Positions 1 through 8,775 are shown, counted from the stretch's first letter. The stretch is DNA of 64,000 bases from Ornithinibacillus californiensis (GCF_001038485.1 NZ_LDUE01000050.1:62001-126000); one strand, 5' to 3'. Numbers and translations are program-made. The notes: generated by a model from the sequence alone, not told the origin.

Positions 1-939
1 TATGAAGCTTTACCTGAAGAAGCTTTTGAATCCGTAGATGAAACGGTAAAAATCGGAAGTGACAATGTTGATACAGAAAAAGTTACCTTCCATTTAACAG
101 AAGAACAAGTGAAGGAAATTTTAAAAGACACCTTAACAAAAATGGCTGATGATAAGCGTTTGAAGGAAATCATGATTGAGTACCTTCAAGCTCAAGGTAC
201 TGGCCCATTAGTTTTAGGTGAAAATGCTAACTTAGAAATTCCTAATTTCGAGGAAGATTATGATACTGCTATCCAAGAAGCTATTAATGGACTTGATGAT
301 GTGATGATTCCAGAAGGATTTAAATCAACTATCTGGGTTGCTGACGACATCATCGTTAAGCGTGATTTATCCATCCAAATGGGCCCTACAGAAGACCAAT
401 TAGTAACATTATACGTAACTGGTCAACTAAGTAAGGATAAAACAGATATCGCATTCGAATATGATTTAGGTGTCGTAGAAAACGATCTTGACCAATCCGT
501 GTCCTTTGATGGTACGCTTTCAAATAATGATGGTGACATCCAAGATAAGTTAACAATTTCCATAGAGGATATACAGGTAATCTATGAATCTAATGAAACA
601 TTAGATGATAGTAAAAAAGATTTCAAACGTACTTTCACCCTTATAGATGAAACTGGCTATACTTTTGACCTTATTTGGTCTGGTAATGCCGAATATAATG
701 GTGACCAAATGAATTCTTCCCATGAACTAACCGTATCTAGTGATGATATTATGGATGATTTAGTAGTTTTATATATTGATAAAGAATCAAAAGTAACAGA
801 TAGTGTTACCTTACCAAGTGATGATGAACTAAAAGATATTGGTAGCATGTCACTAGAAGAGTTGATGACATACTTCGAAACGGAAGTTACACCTCAATTT
901 GAAGAATGGTTAATGGGTATAATTGGATTTGGATTTTAA
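1..939 (+). CDS. C-terminal part of an unrecognised acidic protein (5' end outside window)
   Basis: The reading frame is open from the first base to a TAA at 937-939, so this is the last ~312 residues of a longer protein. An in-frame GTG at 109 is unlikely to be the true start because coding sequence continues upstream of it. The visible part is strongly acidic, with alternating strands rich in D, E, S and T (residues such as SVSFDGTLSNNDGDIQDK), no membrane segment and no cysteine. It looks like an extracytoplasmic beta-rich domain of the sort attached to an N-terminal membrane anchor. It may belong to the DUF6583-like Bacillaceae proteins, but that is a weak guess. It precedes an ABC-2 exporter, separated by an interspersed repeat. 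Function unknown. Confidence 0.75.
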   Translation, partial: YEALPEEAFESVDETVKIGSDNVDTEKVTFHLTEEQVKEILKDTLTKMADDKRLKEIMIEYLQAQGTGPLVLGENANLEIPNFEEDYDTAIQEAINGLDDVMIPEGFKSTIWVADDIIVKRDLSIQMGPTEDQLVTLYVTGQLSKDKTDIAFEYDLGVVENDLDQSVSFDGTLSNNDGDIQDKLTISIEDIQVIYESNETLDDSKKDFKRTFTLIDETGYTFDLIWSGNAEYNGDQMNSSHELTVSSDDIMDDLVVLYIDKESKVTDSVTLPSDDELKDIGSMSLEELMTYFETEVTPQFEEWLMGIIGFGF

Positions 940-942
940 GCC

Positions 943-1087
943 CAAAAGCGGAAGCGCCCGGTTAGCGACTACGGACTGGACTGAGTCGTAGGAGATAAAG
1001 GAAACACGGCGACCGGAGGGAGTCGATGTTGACTTATCGTACGGAGGCGAGGGAAGTCTCGCTTGTCGCTGGGCGCTGTAGCTAGAC
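943..1087. repeat. GC-rich Bacillaceae interspersed repeat (type A)
   Basis: A GC-rich block in an AT-rich setting, with no coding potential. Its ends pair: AGCGCCC plus AGCGAC (953-959, 964-969) with GTCGCT plus GGGCGCT (1065-1077), closing a long hairpin. It ends in GGCGCTGTAGCTAGAC, a boundary typical of dispersed repeats seen in many Bacillaceae genomes. It separates the preceding gene from the ABC exporter genes. Repeat identity rests on recall of the family motif; the folding is seen here. Confidence 0.6.
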
Positions 1088-1106
1088 TAATGAGTAGGTG
1101 GACATA

Positions 1107-2330
1107 ATGCAATTCATAAAATTTGTATCGCTATTCACCAAAAATAATTTCTTGCAACTTAGGAGGAAGTGGCGATCACTTCCTCTTCTTTTACTTTTTC
1201 CAATTGTGTTAATAGGACTAGTTGCATTCATGTTTGTTGCGTACTTTTCCAATTTAGAAGAGGAACCTATCCAAATTGGCTTGGTAGACTTAGAACAATC
1301 TAAAGAAACAGAAATGGTTATTCGGTTATTAGAGGAATCGTCACAGCTAGGTAATTTTTTACATATGAAACGATATTCTGAGGAAGAAGCTAAACAACAA
1401 ATTGATTCAGATGAGTTAGCAGCATATATACTTTTCCCAGAAGAATTTACTTCTAAATTATATAATGGAGAATCAGTGGTTGTAACCATAGTTGGTCATC
1501 CAAATAAACAAATGGAAGGCTACTTTATCAAAGAATTAGTTGATAGTGCAGCAAGACATATTAGTTCTTCGCAAGCAAATATCCTAACAGTTAATTACTT
1601 CGCTAAACAATTGGATATTGATTTAGAAACGAGGAATCAAATTGTCCAAGAACAATTTAACGAGTTTCTTCTATACGCCATAGGTAAAGACAACATACTC
1701 GATCAGAATGAATTATCAAATAATGTTTCCACTTCACCTAAAAAATATTTCGGAATCGCAACGGGCTTTTTCGTACTTATCATTTGGATATTTTCAATTT
1801 ATCAACATTTGTTTAAGGAACAATCAAAACAGATTGAAACCAGAATGATGTTATACGGTGTTACCGAACTTCAACAGCTCACTGGCAGAATGATTGTGAC
1901 ATTTATCTTTTCGTTAATTTTAGGCATCATATTATTTATCGGACTCATTAATGTACTAGAGATAGATTTACTGCAGGGGAATACTAATCGGTTGATTATA
2001 TTATTAGCATTTTTATCCCTTAACTATTTATTCACGCTAGCTATTCTGGAAATCATTTTCCATTCTCAGAAAATACGTTTACTGCTTCAAATTACTATTA
2101 CTGGGATTGTACTACTTACAAGTGGCTCCATTATTCCTGATATTTATTTACCGATGTATATTCAAGATTATTTAAGCTATATTTTTTCTTTCCAAGTATT
2201 CCTTTGGTTAGAGGAAATATTACTTAATGGCAGAGTTTATGTGGACTATATCCCGCTTTTATTATCAGTTGGTATCGGTGTATTTGCTACAGTCGGAATT
2301 GCTATGGTAAAGGAGCGTGTTAAGCCATGA
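1107..2330 (+). CDS. ABC-2 type transporter permease (first subunit)
   Basis: A predicted membrane subunit of an ABC-2 exporter, 407 residues from ATG 1107. One transmembrane segment near residues 25-50 (LLLLFPIVLIGLVAFMFVAY) is followed by a ~160-residue outside domain and about six C-terminal membrane segments, the layout of the ABC2_membrane_3 family. A GTG at 1098 is in frame, but the AGGTGGA motif sits better for ATG 1107. The stop overlaps the start of the next permease (ATGA), so the two are translationally coupled, with the ATPase gene third. Two unlike permeases plus one ATPase resembles LnrLMN of B. subtilis, which exports linearmycin-type polyenes, but gene order differs and the substrate is unknown. 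Confidence 0.85.
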   Translation: MQFIKFVSLFTKNNFLQLRRKWRSLPLLLLFPIVLIGLVAFMFVAYFSNLEEEPIQIGLVDLEQSKETEMVIRLLEESSQLGNFLHMKRYSEEEAKQQIDSDELAAYILFPEEFTSKLYNGESVVVTIVGHPNKQMEGYFIKELVDSAARHISSSQANILTVNYFAKQLDIDLETRNQIVQEQFNEFLLYAIGKDNILDQNELSNNVSTSPKKYFGIATGFFVLIIWIFSIYQHLFKEQSKQIETRMMLYGVTELQQLTGRMIVTFIFSLILGIILFIGLINVLEIDLLQGNTNRLIILLAFLSLNYLFTLAILEIIFHSQKIRLLLQITITGIVLLTSGSIIPDIYLPMYIQDYLSYIFSFQVFLWLEEILLNGRVYVDYIPLLLSVGIGVFATVGIAMVKERVKP

Positions 2331-3460
2331 TGGATATACTATACACACGTCTTCTGTTATGGAAAAAGAAAAGTATTAGTATGCTGGTTTGGTTGCTCTT
2401 ACCTATTGTTGGAACGATTCTGTTTATTACATCTGCTAATGCCATTCAAGAGGATTCTAAGGTTCCTGTAGGGATTGTTCTAGAGGAAGAAACTGCATTA
2501 GCAAATGAACTAGTGGATTCCATCATAGCCTCAGAGCTTGTTTTTCTTCATGTATTATCTAATGATAGAGCCCTTTATGAGCTAGAAAAACATGAGCTTG
2601 ATAGTGTGTTTATCATTCACGAAGGATTTGAAGATGCTGTCTTGAGTGGCAAACGAAATAATATCATTTCTAGTTATCGAACAGAACTCTCATTTGCCTA
2701 TTCACCTATTAAAGAAATGATTGTTTCCTTAGTTCAAGAAGAAACCGGACGAGCAAAGGCTGCAAATTATATCCTAGCCATGTATGAACGGTATGGGGGG
2801 ACTGACCCTTGGACATGGGATGAGATTACCGAACAGAGTAAACAAAAACAAATCGATGAGAACTTACTTAATACGGCGTTCGCCTATTCTTCTGGGAAAC
2901 AGGCAGATGATAATCCTTCCCTTCTTTCTTGGAATGCCTGGGGAATATGGGCTATCTTAAGTTTATTAAGTACCTTATTTTTATCAGACTGGATTATTAG
3001 GGAGAAGAATTTAGCAGTTTCTACTCGATATACATTTATTAAGAAATCTCTATTTAGCTACTATTCACAAGTTATTATTCTTTATGTCCTACTAATATTC
3101 TTGTTCGACTTATTAGCTGTAGCTGCTTTCACCATTTTCCTTGATGAAACCATCTCGCTAAGTTTCGTCTTTGTAATACTAAGTTTTCGAATCATGCTTT
3201 GCATGCTATCTATTAGCATTGCAAACCTCTTTCAGCGAATTAGTTCTTATTATGGTATTTCGATTATTATCGTACTACTCTTAGCAATTATTAGCGGTAT
3301 TGTCATTCCGATAAGTGGTTTTATTCCACAACATTCACTAATGAACTTCATTAATCCGCTTCATGCATTTATTAGTGGGAACATGACAATTATGTGGAAT
3401 GAAATCGGTTTGGTTAGTATTACCTTAGCTCTACTTCGAAAGGAGATTTCCAATGCTTAA
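2327..3460 (+). CDS. ABC-2 type transporter permease (second subunit)
   Basis: Second membrane subunit of the same exporter, 377 residues. It has one N-terminal membrane segment (about residues 17-38), a long extracytoplasmic stretch to about residue 200, and about five hydrophobic segments toward the C terminus (SLLSTLFLSDWI, VIILYVLLIFLFDLLAVAAF, IIIVLLLAIISGIVIPISGF). Its start overlaps the stop of the first permease by four bases and its end overlaps the ATPase start by eight bases. This is tight coupling expected for subunits made in fixed ratio. The two permeases share topology but little sequence, suggesting a heterodimeric pore. Substrate not inferable. Confidence 0.85.
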   Translation: MMDILYTRLLLWKKKSISMLVWLLLPIVGTILFITSANAIQEDSKVPVGIVLEEETALANELVDSIIASELVFLHVLSNDRALYELEKHELDSVFIIHEGFEDAVLSGKRNNIISSYRTELSFAYSPIKEMIVSLVQEETGRAKAANYILAMYERYGGTDPWTWDEITEQSKQKQIDENLLNTAFAYSSGKQADDNPSLLSWNAWGIWAILSLLSTLFLSDWIIREKNLAVSTRYTFIKKSLFSYYSQVIILYVLLIFLFDLLAVAAFTIFLDETISLSFVFVILSFRIMLCMLSISIANLFQRISSYYGISIIIVLLLAIISGIVIPISGFIPQHSLMNFINPLHAFISGNMTIMWNEIGLVSITLALLRKEISNA

Positions 3461-4124
3461 CGTACAAGCAATTACAAAAAGCTATGATAAAAATGAAATA
3501 TTAGATAATCTTACTTTTACAGTCAACCCCGGTGAAATCATTGGCCTTGTTGGAGAAAACGGAGCGGGTAAATCAACTTTACTGAGATTGTTAGCAACTA
3601 TTGATAAACCAAATCATGGTAGCCTTACTCTATTCGACCTTTCCTATAAAAAAAATCGTAAGGCAGTAAGGAAACATATTGGTTATGTTCCACAGGATAT
3701 CGCTATTTGGGAAGAACTATCCGTTAAAGAAAACATGCAATTCTTTGAAAAATTATCATTTCAATCGAAAAGCATAGATGAGTTGAAACAATTGTGTTTA
3801 GAAATGAATCTTGATAAGTGGAACGATCCAGTCAAAAGCTTATCAGGTGGTATGAAACGAAAATTAAATATTGCAATTACACTTATTCATAGCCCAGACC
3901 TTCTTCTCTTAGATGAACCGACTGTTGGAATTGATTTAAAGTCTAAAAAGGAGATTGGGGCATATCTTAGAAAATTAGCCAAAGAACAAAACCGTATGAT
4001 TATTTATACCTCTCATGATATGGACGAGATTAATGAACTATGTGATAGGGTATTCTGCATTGGGAATGACACTTTTTACGAGGAAATTCTACGGAATTCC
4101 GGTAAGGATGTAATATTAATCTAG
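3453..4124 (+). CDS. ABC transporter ATP-binding protein of the exporter
   Basis: Cytoplasmic ATPase driving the two upstream permeases, 223 residues. Walker A GENGAGKS lies near residue 35, the Q-loop near GYVPQDIAIW, the signature LSGGMKRK near 131, Walker B LLLLDEPT near 151 and the switch histidine in YTSHDMDE near 190. All catalytic motifs are intact. The domain ends soon after the switch region, so the protein is at the short end for CcmA/DrrA-type ATPases, which often carry ~80 extra residues. AAGGAG lies nine bases before ATG 3453. Third gene of the coupled operon. Family membership is certain; the exported compound is not. Confidence 0.9.
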   Translation: MLNVQAITKSYDKNEILDNLTFTVNPGEIIGLVGENGAGKSTLLRLLATIDKPNHGSLTLFDLSYKKNRKAVRKHIGYVPQDIAIWEELSVKENMQFFEKLSFQSKSIDELKQLCLEMNLDKWNDPVKSLSGGMKRKLNIAITLIHSPDLLLLDEPTVGIDLKSKKEIGAYLRKLAKEQNRMIIYTSHDMDEINELCDRVFCIGNDTFYEEILRNSGKDVILI

Positions 4125-4177
4125 TATTTATTCCTGATTCTATAGTAAAATAGTAGTTGCGATAAGGAGCGATACTA

Positions 4178-4792
4178 GTGGATATTAGACAATTACAACA
4201 ACTCATGCAATACCAAGCCATGTCGATACTTAATTCTAACAACAATTCTTTTTCTAGTTTTTCACCTATTGTCGATATAGCTTTTAAACAAATACTAGAG
4301 AGTAAACTTGGCGGTGCTGACTCATCATCAAGTAAGCAAACCTACTTACCCATACAGACTTCACCATTAATCTATAACTCTGGTCTTGTTCAGCCAGGTG
4401 GGTCTCGAGTTCTCCCAAACGACTATAGTGTGGATATTTCAGAGGCTGCCAGCAAGTACGGTATTGATGAAAAATTAATACACTCCGTCATTAAAACGGA
4501 ATCTAACTATAATCCATATGCAAAGAGTAGTGCAGGTGCACAAGGTTTAATGCAATTAATGCCTGCAACTGCACGTGGGCTAGGTGTCTTAAATCCATAT
4601 GATGCAGCTCAAAACATAAATGGCGGAACAAAATATTTACGTGAAATGTTAGATAGATATAACGGTAATATCGAACTTGCCCTAGCAGCCTATAATGCAG
4701 GTCCTGGTAATGTAGATAAATACCAAGGGATACCTCCATTTGAAGAAACACAGAATTATGTAAAAAAAGTTATGAATAATTATTTGGCATAA
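4178..4792 (+). CDS. Lytic transglycosylase, SLT family (YjbJ-like)
   Basis: Predicted murein lytic transglycosylase, cleaving the MurNAc-GlcNAc bond to leave 1,6-anhydro ends. The goose-lysozyme-like SLT domain fills residues ~90-204: catalytic Glu108 in [10 protein letters not shown], the GLMQLMP motif at 123-129, and AYNAGPGNV near 171-179. The first 85 residues are low-complexity, glutamine- and serine-rich, without a visible signal peptide, as in B. subtilis YjbJ. Translation starts at GTG 4178, with AAGGAGCGAT seven bases upstream; no ATG fits. It is followed by a strong hairpin terminator. It stands alone, 53 bases after the exporter operon. Confidence 0.85.
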   Translation: MDIRQLQQLMQYQAMSILNSNNNSFSSFSPIVDIAFKQILESKLGGADSSSSKQTYLPIQTSPLIYNSGLVQPGGSRVLPNDYSVDISEAASKYGIDEKLIHSVIKTESNYNPYAKSSAGAQGLMQLMPATARGLGVLNPYDAAQNINGGTKYLREMLDRYNGNIELALAAYNAGPGNVDKYQGIPPFEETQNYVKKVMNNYLA

Positions 4793-4807
4793 TAATCATA
4801 GAAAAAA

Positions 4808-4833
4808 GGAGCTTGCCTGCAAGCTCCTTTTTT
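4808..4833. terminator. Bidirectional Rho-independent terminator
   Basis: A nine-base-pair stem, GGAGCTTGC (4808-4816) with GCAAGCTCC (4819-4827), followed by a T run; A residues upstream serve the opposite strand. It lies between the converging transglycosylase and ysdC genes. Confidence 0.85.
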
Positions 4834-4836
4834 ATT

Positions 4837-5922
4837 TTATACTAAAAATATTTCATTAACAGTTTCACGATCAAGCTTCTTAATCACTTCAACAATTAGT
4901 TTCACTGCATTTTCAAAATCATCACGGTGAAGAATACCTGCATGAGAATGAATGTAACGTGTAGCAATTGTAATCGAAAGAGATGGTACTCCATTCGCTG
5001 TTAAGTGAATCGAACCTGAGTCAGTTCCTCCACCAGCAATGGATGCATATTGGAATGGAATATTATTTTCTTCCGCTGTTTGGACAACTAGATCACGGAC
5101 ACCTTTATGAGAGATCATTGATGCATCATAAAGTACTAGTTGTGGCCCTTTACCAATTTTGCTATCGGCGTCTGATTCTTTAATTCCAGGCGTGTCACCA
5201 GCAATACCAACATCGACACCGAATCCAATATCAGGCTTGATTGCATGTGCAGAAGTTTTGGCACCACGTAGACCTACCTCTTCTTGTACCGTTCCTACGC
5301 CATATACAACGTTTGGATGATTTTCACCTTTCAATTGCTTTAATACCTCAATTGCAATCGCACAACCGATTCTGTTATCCCAAGCTTTAGCTAGTAATAA
5401 CTTATCATTTTTCATAGGCGTAAACTCAAAGTATGGTACGACAGAATCTCCTGGTTTCACACCAAATTCAGCAGCTTCTTCTTTACTTGTTGCACCTATA
5501 TCAATAAACATATCCTTAATTTCTACTGGTTTTTTACGTTCAGCTGCTGAAAGAATATGTGGTGGTTTTGAACCAATAACTCCAGTAACATCACCTTTTG
5601 TAGTCATGATTGTTACACGCTGTGATAGCATTACTTGACTCCACCAGCCACCGATTGTTTGGAAGTAAACGAAACCTTTATCATCAATTCTAGTTACCAT
5701 GAAGCCAATTTCATCTAAGTGGCCCGCAACCATGATTTTTGGTCCGTTTTCATCCCCAACTTTTTTTGCAATTAAGCTACCAATATTATCTGCGAATACT
5801 TCATCTGCATAAGGAGTGATGTATTTTTCCATAACGTCCCTTGCCTCTTTTTCATGACCAGAGATCCCTTTTGCATCTGTTAAATCCTTCAACATGGATA
5901 ATGTCTCATCTAATTTAGCCAT
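4837..5922 (-). CDS. ysdC: M42-family metallo-aminopeptidase YsdC
   Basis: A cytosolic zinc/cobalt aminopeptidase of the M42 (glutamyl aminopeptidase/TET/FrvX) family, 361 residues, expected to trim short peptides. Metal ligands typical of the family are all visible: His68 in AGHLDEIG, Asp182 in KAWDNRIG, Glu215 beside catalytic Glu214 in VQEEVGLRG, Asp237 in GVDVG and His325 in RYIHS. Length matches B. subtilis YsdC, and the gene lies in the same ysdC-ysdB-ysdA-rplT neighbourhood. The start ATG is preceded by GGAGG. These enzymes usually form dodecamers; nothing in the sequence speaks against this. Confidence 0.93.
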   Translation of the reverse strand: MAKLDETLSMLKDLTDAKGISGHEKEARDVMEKYITPYADEVFADNIGSLIAKKVGDENGPKIMVAGHLDEIGFMVTRIDDKGFVYFQTIGGWWSQVMLSQRVTIMTTKGDVTGVIGSKPPHILSAAERKKPVEIKDMFIDIGATSKEEAAEFGVKPGDSVVPYFEFTPMKNDKLLLAKAWDNRIGCAIAIEVLKQLKGENHPNVVYGVGTVQEEVGLRGAKTSAHAIKPDIGFGVDVGIAGDTPGIKESDADSKIGKGPQLVLYDASMISHKGVRDLVVQTAEENNIPFQYASIAGGGTDSGSIHLTANGVPSLSITIATRYIHSHAGILHRDDFENAVKLIVEVIKKLDRETVNEIFLV

Positions 5923-5979
5923 ATGTATACCTCCAATATTTTATTGTTTTAGTATAACGCGTAAAGTAAAATTTGAATA

Positions 5980-6465
5980 TTAATAGCCACTATTTTGACG
6001 TTCATAATTAACTTCATTTTTCTTTACATAAGCCCGATGTACATCTTCCTCACTAAATCCTAGTTTCTGACCTAGTATTAAATAACTTGCAAACAAACGA
6101 TTATAGTTTGCCTGTGTTGTATCATTTTTAAACACCATACATCGTTCAAAAACCTCATTAAATAATTCTGTTTCGGTTTGTTCAGAACTTTTATGATTAG
6201 TAGAGCTATAGATAAAGCCTTTTACGATTCCCAAAGATAAAATGAAATGGACCCCATCCACGTATTCTTCGAGAATCACATCACTAGCACTTCTTTTCTT
6301 ATTGCTCCAGAACTTAAAACATCTTGTTTCATTTGCTAGTTCACCTAACTCAACTAATAAAGCTAAGTACTTATCATCAAATAAATCTCTATCCGATAAA
6401 TTATGATTGTCTTCAATATAAGAATCTAATTGTTTTTGCATATTAAATAATGTTTCCCAGTTCAT
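5980..6465 (-). CDS. Dimeric dUTPase (MazG-like all-alpha)
   Basis: Probably hydrolyses dUTP to dUMP and pyrophosphate, keeping uracil out of DNA and feeding dTMP synthesis. The 161-residue all-alpha protein has the split acidic Mg-binding motif of the dimeric dUTPase/MazG fold: ELGELANE near residue 36 and ILEEYVDGVHF near residue 65, i.e. ExxE followed by ExxD. It is unrelated to the trimeric beta dUTPases YncF/YosS of B. subtilis. The start is ATG with AAAGGAGC upstream. It lies between ysdC and the divergent ysdB gene and appears to be a separate unit. Confidence 0.8.
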   Translation of the reverse strand: MNWETLFNMQKQLDSYIEDNHNLSDRDLFDDKYLALLVELGELANETRCFKFWSNKKRSASDVILEEYVDGVHFILSLGIVKGFIYSSTNHKSSEQTETELFNEVFERCMVFKNDTTQANYNRLFASYLILGQKLGFSEEDVHRAYVKKNEVNYERQNSGY

Positions 6466-6511
6466 ATAAATGCTCCTTTTTCCATTTGTAACATCTTTTT
6501 CACATAATTTA

Positions 6512-6538
6512 TGAAACCTTGTATACTTCCATTACGTA
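6512..6538 (+). promoter_or_regulatory. SigW-type promoter of ysdB
   Basis: TGAAAC at 6512-6517 and CGTA at 6535-6538 are separated by 17 bases, matching the ECF sigma-W consensus. It lies about 40 bases before the ysdB start. B. subtilis ysdB is a known SigW-regulon gene, so sequence and context agree. Confidence 0.85.
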
Positions 6539-6575
6539 TTGCAATATAATAACCCAATCTTAGGAGACGATGGTA

Positions 6576-6962
6576 ATGATTGTATTTCTTTTTCGTATTT
6601 TAATTATAGCGGCTATTATATTGCTTGTTTATTCTATTATACAATATTTTCGCAATCCGCAAAGGTTACTACAGAATGCGAAGGAAGCAAGAGGCTTTTA
6701 TTATTTAGACGAACGGGACAATAGCAAAAAGAATATTCGCTTTGTTTATAAAGGTTGTCAGTTTGAAGGAGAAAAATATGTTGGGGCTACAGAAAACTCT
6801 TTTGAAATAGTTGATATCCATGTAACAGTAGTCGATCCTATTGAATTACAAGGTTTATCAAGGGAAGATATTTATTTCTTGGAAAGGGAATTATTAATCC
6901 GCTATCCACATGCGAAAATTAATTGGAAGCATCCCATTAACAAATTGTTACTAACTAATTAA
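6576..6962 (+). CDS. ysdB: SigW-regulon membrane protein YsdB
   Basis: A 128-residue homologue of B. subtilis YsdB, a small envelope-stress protein of unknown biochemical role controlled by sigma-W. It begins with one membrane segment (residues ~2-22, IVFLFRILIIAAIILLVYS), leaving a cytosolic domain of about 105 residues with no catalytic motif. ATG 6576 is chosen over the in-frame ATG 6570 because TAGGAG at 6561-6566 sits nine bases before the former. It is transcribed alone from the SigW promoter at 6512 and ends in a hairpin terminator. Confidence 0.88.
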   Translation: MIVFLFRILIIAAIILLVYSIIQYFRNPQRLLQNAKEARGFYYLDERDNSKKNIRFVYKGCQFEGEKYVGATENSFEIVDIHVTVVDPIELQGLSREDIYFLERELLIRYPHAKINWKHPINKLLLTN

Positions 6963-6997
6963 AAAGGCTTACGGGGATTCCTCCCCGTAAGCCTTTC
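6963..6997. terminator. Bidirectional terminator between ysdB and the DedA-like gene
   Basis: A long stem, GGCTTACGGGGA (6966-6977) with TCCCCGTAAGCC (6982-6993), flanked by A and T runs. It serves both converging genes. Confidence 0.85.
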
Positions 6998-7002
6998 ACT
7001 TA

Positions 7003-7575
7003 TCATGTACTTGTTTGGAAGAAGTCCTCCCATTTAATAACGATTTCCTTACGTCTTAGTGCATAGATTAAGAGGAGTAATGCAGATAAGGATACGAGGA
7101 TATGCATTGGGGATAAGCTTGATAACCAGCCACCAACAGACGTGTAGACCAATGCAAGTGGGATATTGGTTGCTAAAGATGACCGCATATAGTCTCTAAA
7201 ATTAGAAGTGATCTCAATTAAACATAAAGATAATAAATGAAAGTGAATGAACGGTACAAGCCTCAACAATGCAATTTGTGTCATCGTCAATTCAGTATGC
7301 TTACCAATTAACCTTTGCTTCATCCGGGTAAAACGTTCTGCTGTTTTTGGCATCCATTGAATAAAAATATAAAAAATGATACTTGACAATGTAATCCCAA
7401 TTATCGAGTATACAGCACCATAAAACACCCCAAACAAGATGCCACCAGAAACACAAATAAAAACTACTGGTAGAAAAAATAGCGGGCGGAGTAAATGAAC
7501 AAGTATAAATAATAATGGAGCAAATAATCCACCTGTTTGAACAATGGCCATAATATAATTGCCGAATAACTCCAT
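7003..7575 (-). CDS. TVP38/TMEM64 (VTT/DedA superfamily) membrane protein
   Basis: An integral membrane protein of 190 residues with about five to six hydrophobic segments and the family's central re-entrant region: a GGILFGVFYGAVYSIIG motif near residues 44-60 and LRLVPFIHFHLLSL near 104-117. VTT-domain proteins such as B. subtilis YtxB and YdjX are thought to act in lipid scrambling or envelope homeostasis. The second motif normally reads R.xPxxP followed by N; here the region after RLVP is unusually histidine-rich (FIHFHLL), so function may have shifted. It lies upstream of the shared terminator and 80 bases downstream of ysdA. Substrate unknown. Confidence 0.8.
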   Translation of the reverse strand: MELFGNYIMAIVQTGGLFAPLLFILVHLLRPLFFLPVVFICVSGGILFGVFYGAVYSIIGITLSSIIFYIFIQWMPKTAERFTRMKQRLIGKHTELTMTQIALLRLVPFIHFHLLSLCLIEITSNFRDYMRSSLATNIPLALVYTSVGGWLSSLSPMHILVSLSALLLLIYALRRKEIVIKWEDFFQTST

Positions 7576-7655
7576 AAGCCGCCTCCTTCAATAGATGATA
7601 CGATAGATATGAAAGCATGCCTTACTGGTACATGTATATGACAAGAGACGAGCTA

Positions 7656-7916
7656 TTATGACATGAAAAAATAACCATATAGTACAACATGAACTAAAAT
7701 CAGTAACGGCATTCCAATTCGAAAAGAATTATGCTTTGTCTTATGACGGAATGTATTCATCCCGATATAAGAACCTATGGCACCACCTAATATACTGACT
7801 CCCCAAAGTGTGCGCTCTGGAATACGCCATTGGTTATTTCGAGCTCTTTTTTTATCCAGTCCCATTAGTACAAATCCTAGTAGGTTAGCAAAGCCTATGT
7901 AATATAGAAGTTCCAA
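7656..7916 (-). CDS. ysdA: DUF1294 membrane protein YsdA
   Basis: A small membrane protein of 86 residues, homologous to B. subtilis YsdA (DUF1294). Two or three hydrophobic stretches are visible (residues ~3-18, 44-56, 69-85). The hallmark block WRIPERTLW ... LGGAIGSYIGMNTFRHKT occupies residues 31-61. Its role is unknown. Translation probably starts at TTG 7916, six bases after AAAGGGGATT; there is no nearby ATG in frame. In B. subtilis it directly follows rplT; here a 331-bp repeat element sits between the two. Confidence 0.85.
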   Translation of the reverse strand: MELLYYIGFANLLGFVLMGLDKKRARNNQWRIPERTLWGVSILGGAIGSYIGMNTFRHKTKHNSFRIGMPLLILVHVVLYGYFFMS

Positions 7917-7981
7917 CGTTTTAATCCCCTTTTTATAATGAAGTAATTATACATTTAGTATTGCTGTTTCTTACCATGCTC

Positions 7982-8312
7982 GTGGCTAGGATACACTACG
8001 CTTTTACTTCCAGCACAGGGGCGACATCTGCTCGAAAAAACCGTCGCAGTGTCTGCCTTGCCGCGGGCGGCTGGTGAGCCAGGCAACTACTTGAATATGC
8101 TTCTTAGCTGCCTTGCACCGAGAAAGCCTGCTTCGAAGTGATACTAGCAGACGCAGGTGCATCTGTGGGGTCTAACCAATGCCTTTCCTCCCGCAGGACA
8201 GTGGTTTTCGGTGGGCCGAGTAACCGCAGGCCCAAGGAACGCTTCGGCAGCGAAACATCGCACGCAGAAAAAGTGTTTTTCTTTTCAAGTAGTCTCCGTG
8301 TATCCTAGCCAC
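7982..8312. repeat. GC-rich interspersed repeat with 15-bp inverted ends (type B, long copy)
   Basis: A 331-bp GC-rich non-coding element between ysdA and rplT. Its ends are a perfect 15-bp inverted repeat: GTGGCTAGGATACAC (7982-7996) and GTGTATCCTAGCCAC (8298-8312). The core (GCGGGCGGCTGGTGAGCCAG through CCTCCCGCAGGA, ~8062-8199) is nearly the same as the reverse complement of the element at 11942-12123. This copy has extra segments inside both arms. Open frames across it are chance. Similar elements are widespread in Bacillaceae. Confidence 0.75.
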
Positions 8313-8372
8313 TCAGAGCAATCATTTTTTAAAATGAAACAAACCTACAAGTAATATTATCCTCTTACATAG

Positions 8373-8413
8373 AAAAAAAATGAGGTCTGAGGGGAAGTCC
8401 CCTCATTACCTCA
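8373..8413 (-). terminator. Terminator of infC-rpmI-rplT
   Basis: The stem pairs TGAGGT-GAGGGG with CCCCTC-ACCTCA across 8381-8413. On the minus strand it is followed by eight T residues. It begins two bases after the rplT stop codon. Confidence 0.88.
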
Positions 8414-8415
8414 TC

Positions 8416-8775
8416 TTAGTTGTTTAATGCTGTTTTAGCTTTTTCAGCTAGTTGAGCAAATGCTTGTGCATCATTGATAGCAAGATCAGAAAGCATTTTA
8501 CGGTTGATTTCGATACCTGCTAATTTTAAACCGTGCATTAGTTTGTTATAAGAAAGATCGTTCATACGTGCTGCAGCATTGATACGTGCAATCCAAAGCT
8601 TGCGGAATTCACGTTTTTTATTCTTACGGTCACGATAAGCATATTGACCTGATTTCATTACTTGTTGTTTTGCTGTTTTAAATAAAGTTCTCTTTGAACC
8701 ATAATAACCTTTAGCTAATTTAAGTACGCGTTTACGACGTGCGCGCGTAACTGTTCCACCTTTAACACGTGGCAT
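8416..8775 (-). CDS. rplT: 50S ribosomal protein L20
   Basis: L20 binds 23S rRNA early in assembly of the large subunit and also represses its own operon by binding the infC leader. The 119-residue sequence is typical: a basic N-terminal extension ([20 protein letters not shown]) followed by the globular domain with [16 protein letters not shown] and [17 protein letters not shown]. Length matches B. subtilis L20. It is the last gene of infC-rpmI-rplT, 85 bases after rpmI, and is followed by a strong terminator. Its presumed binding site is the leader at 9604-9803. Confidence 0.98.
   Translation of the reverse strand: MPRVKGGTVTRARRKRVLKLAKGYYGSKRTLFKTAKQQVMKSGQYAYRDRKNKKREFRKLWIARINAAARMNDLSYNKLMHGLKLAGIEINRKMLSDLAINDAQAFAQLAEKAKTALNN

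Noticed and set aside
8157-8354. 65-residue open frame inside the repeat between ysdA and rplT
   Set aside because: It lies in the GC-rich type B repeat, has no ribosome site and its sequence follows the repeat core, not protein-coding constraint.
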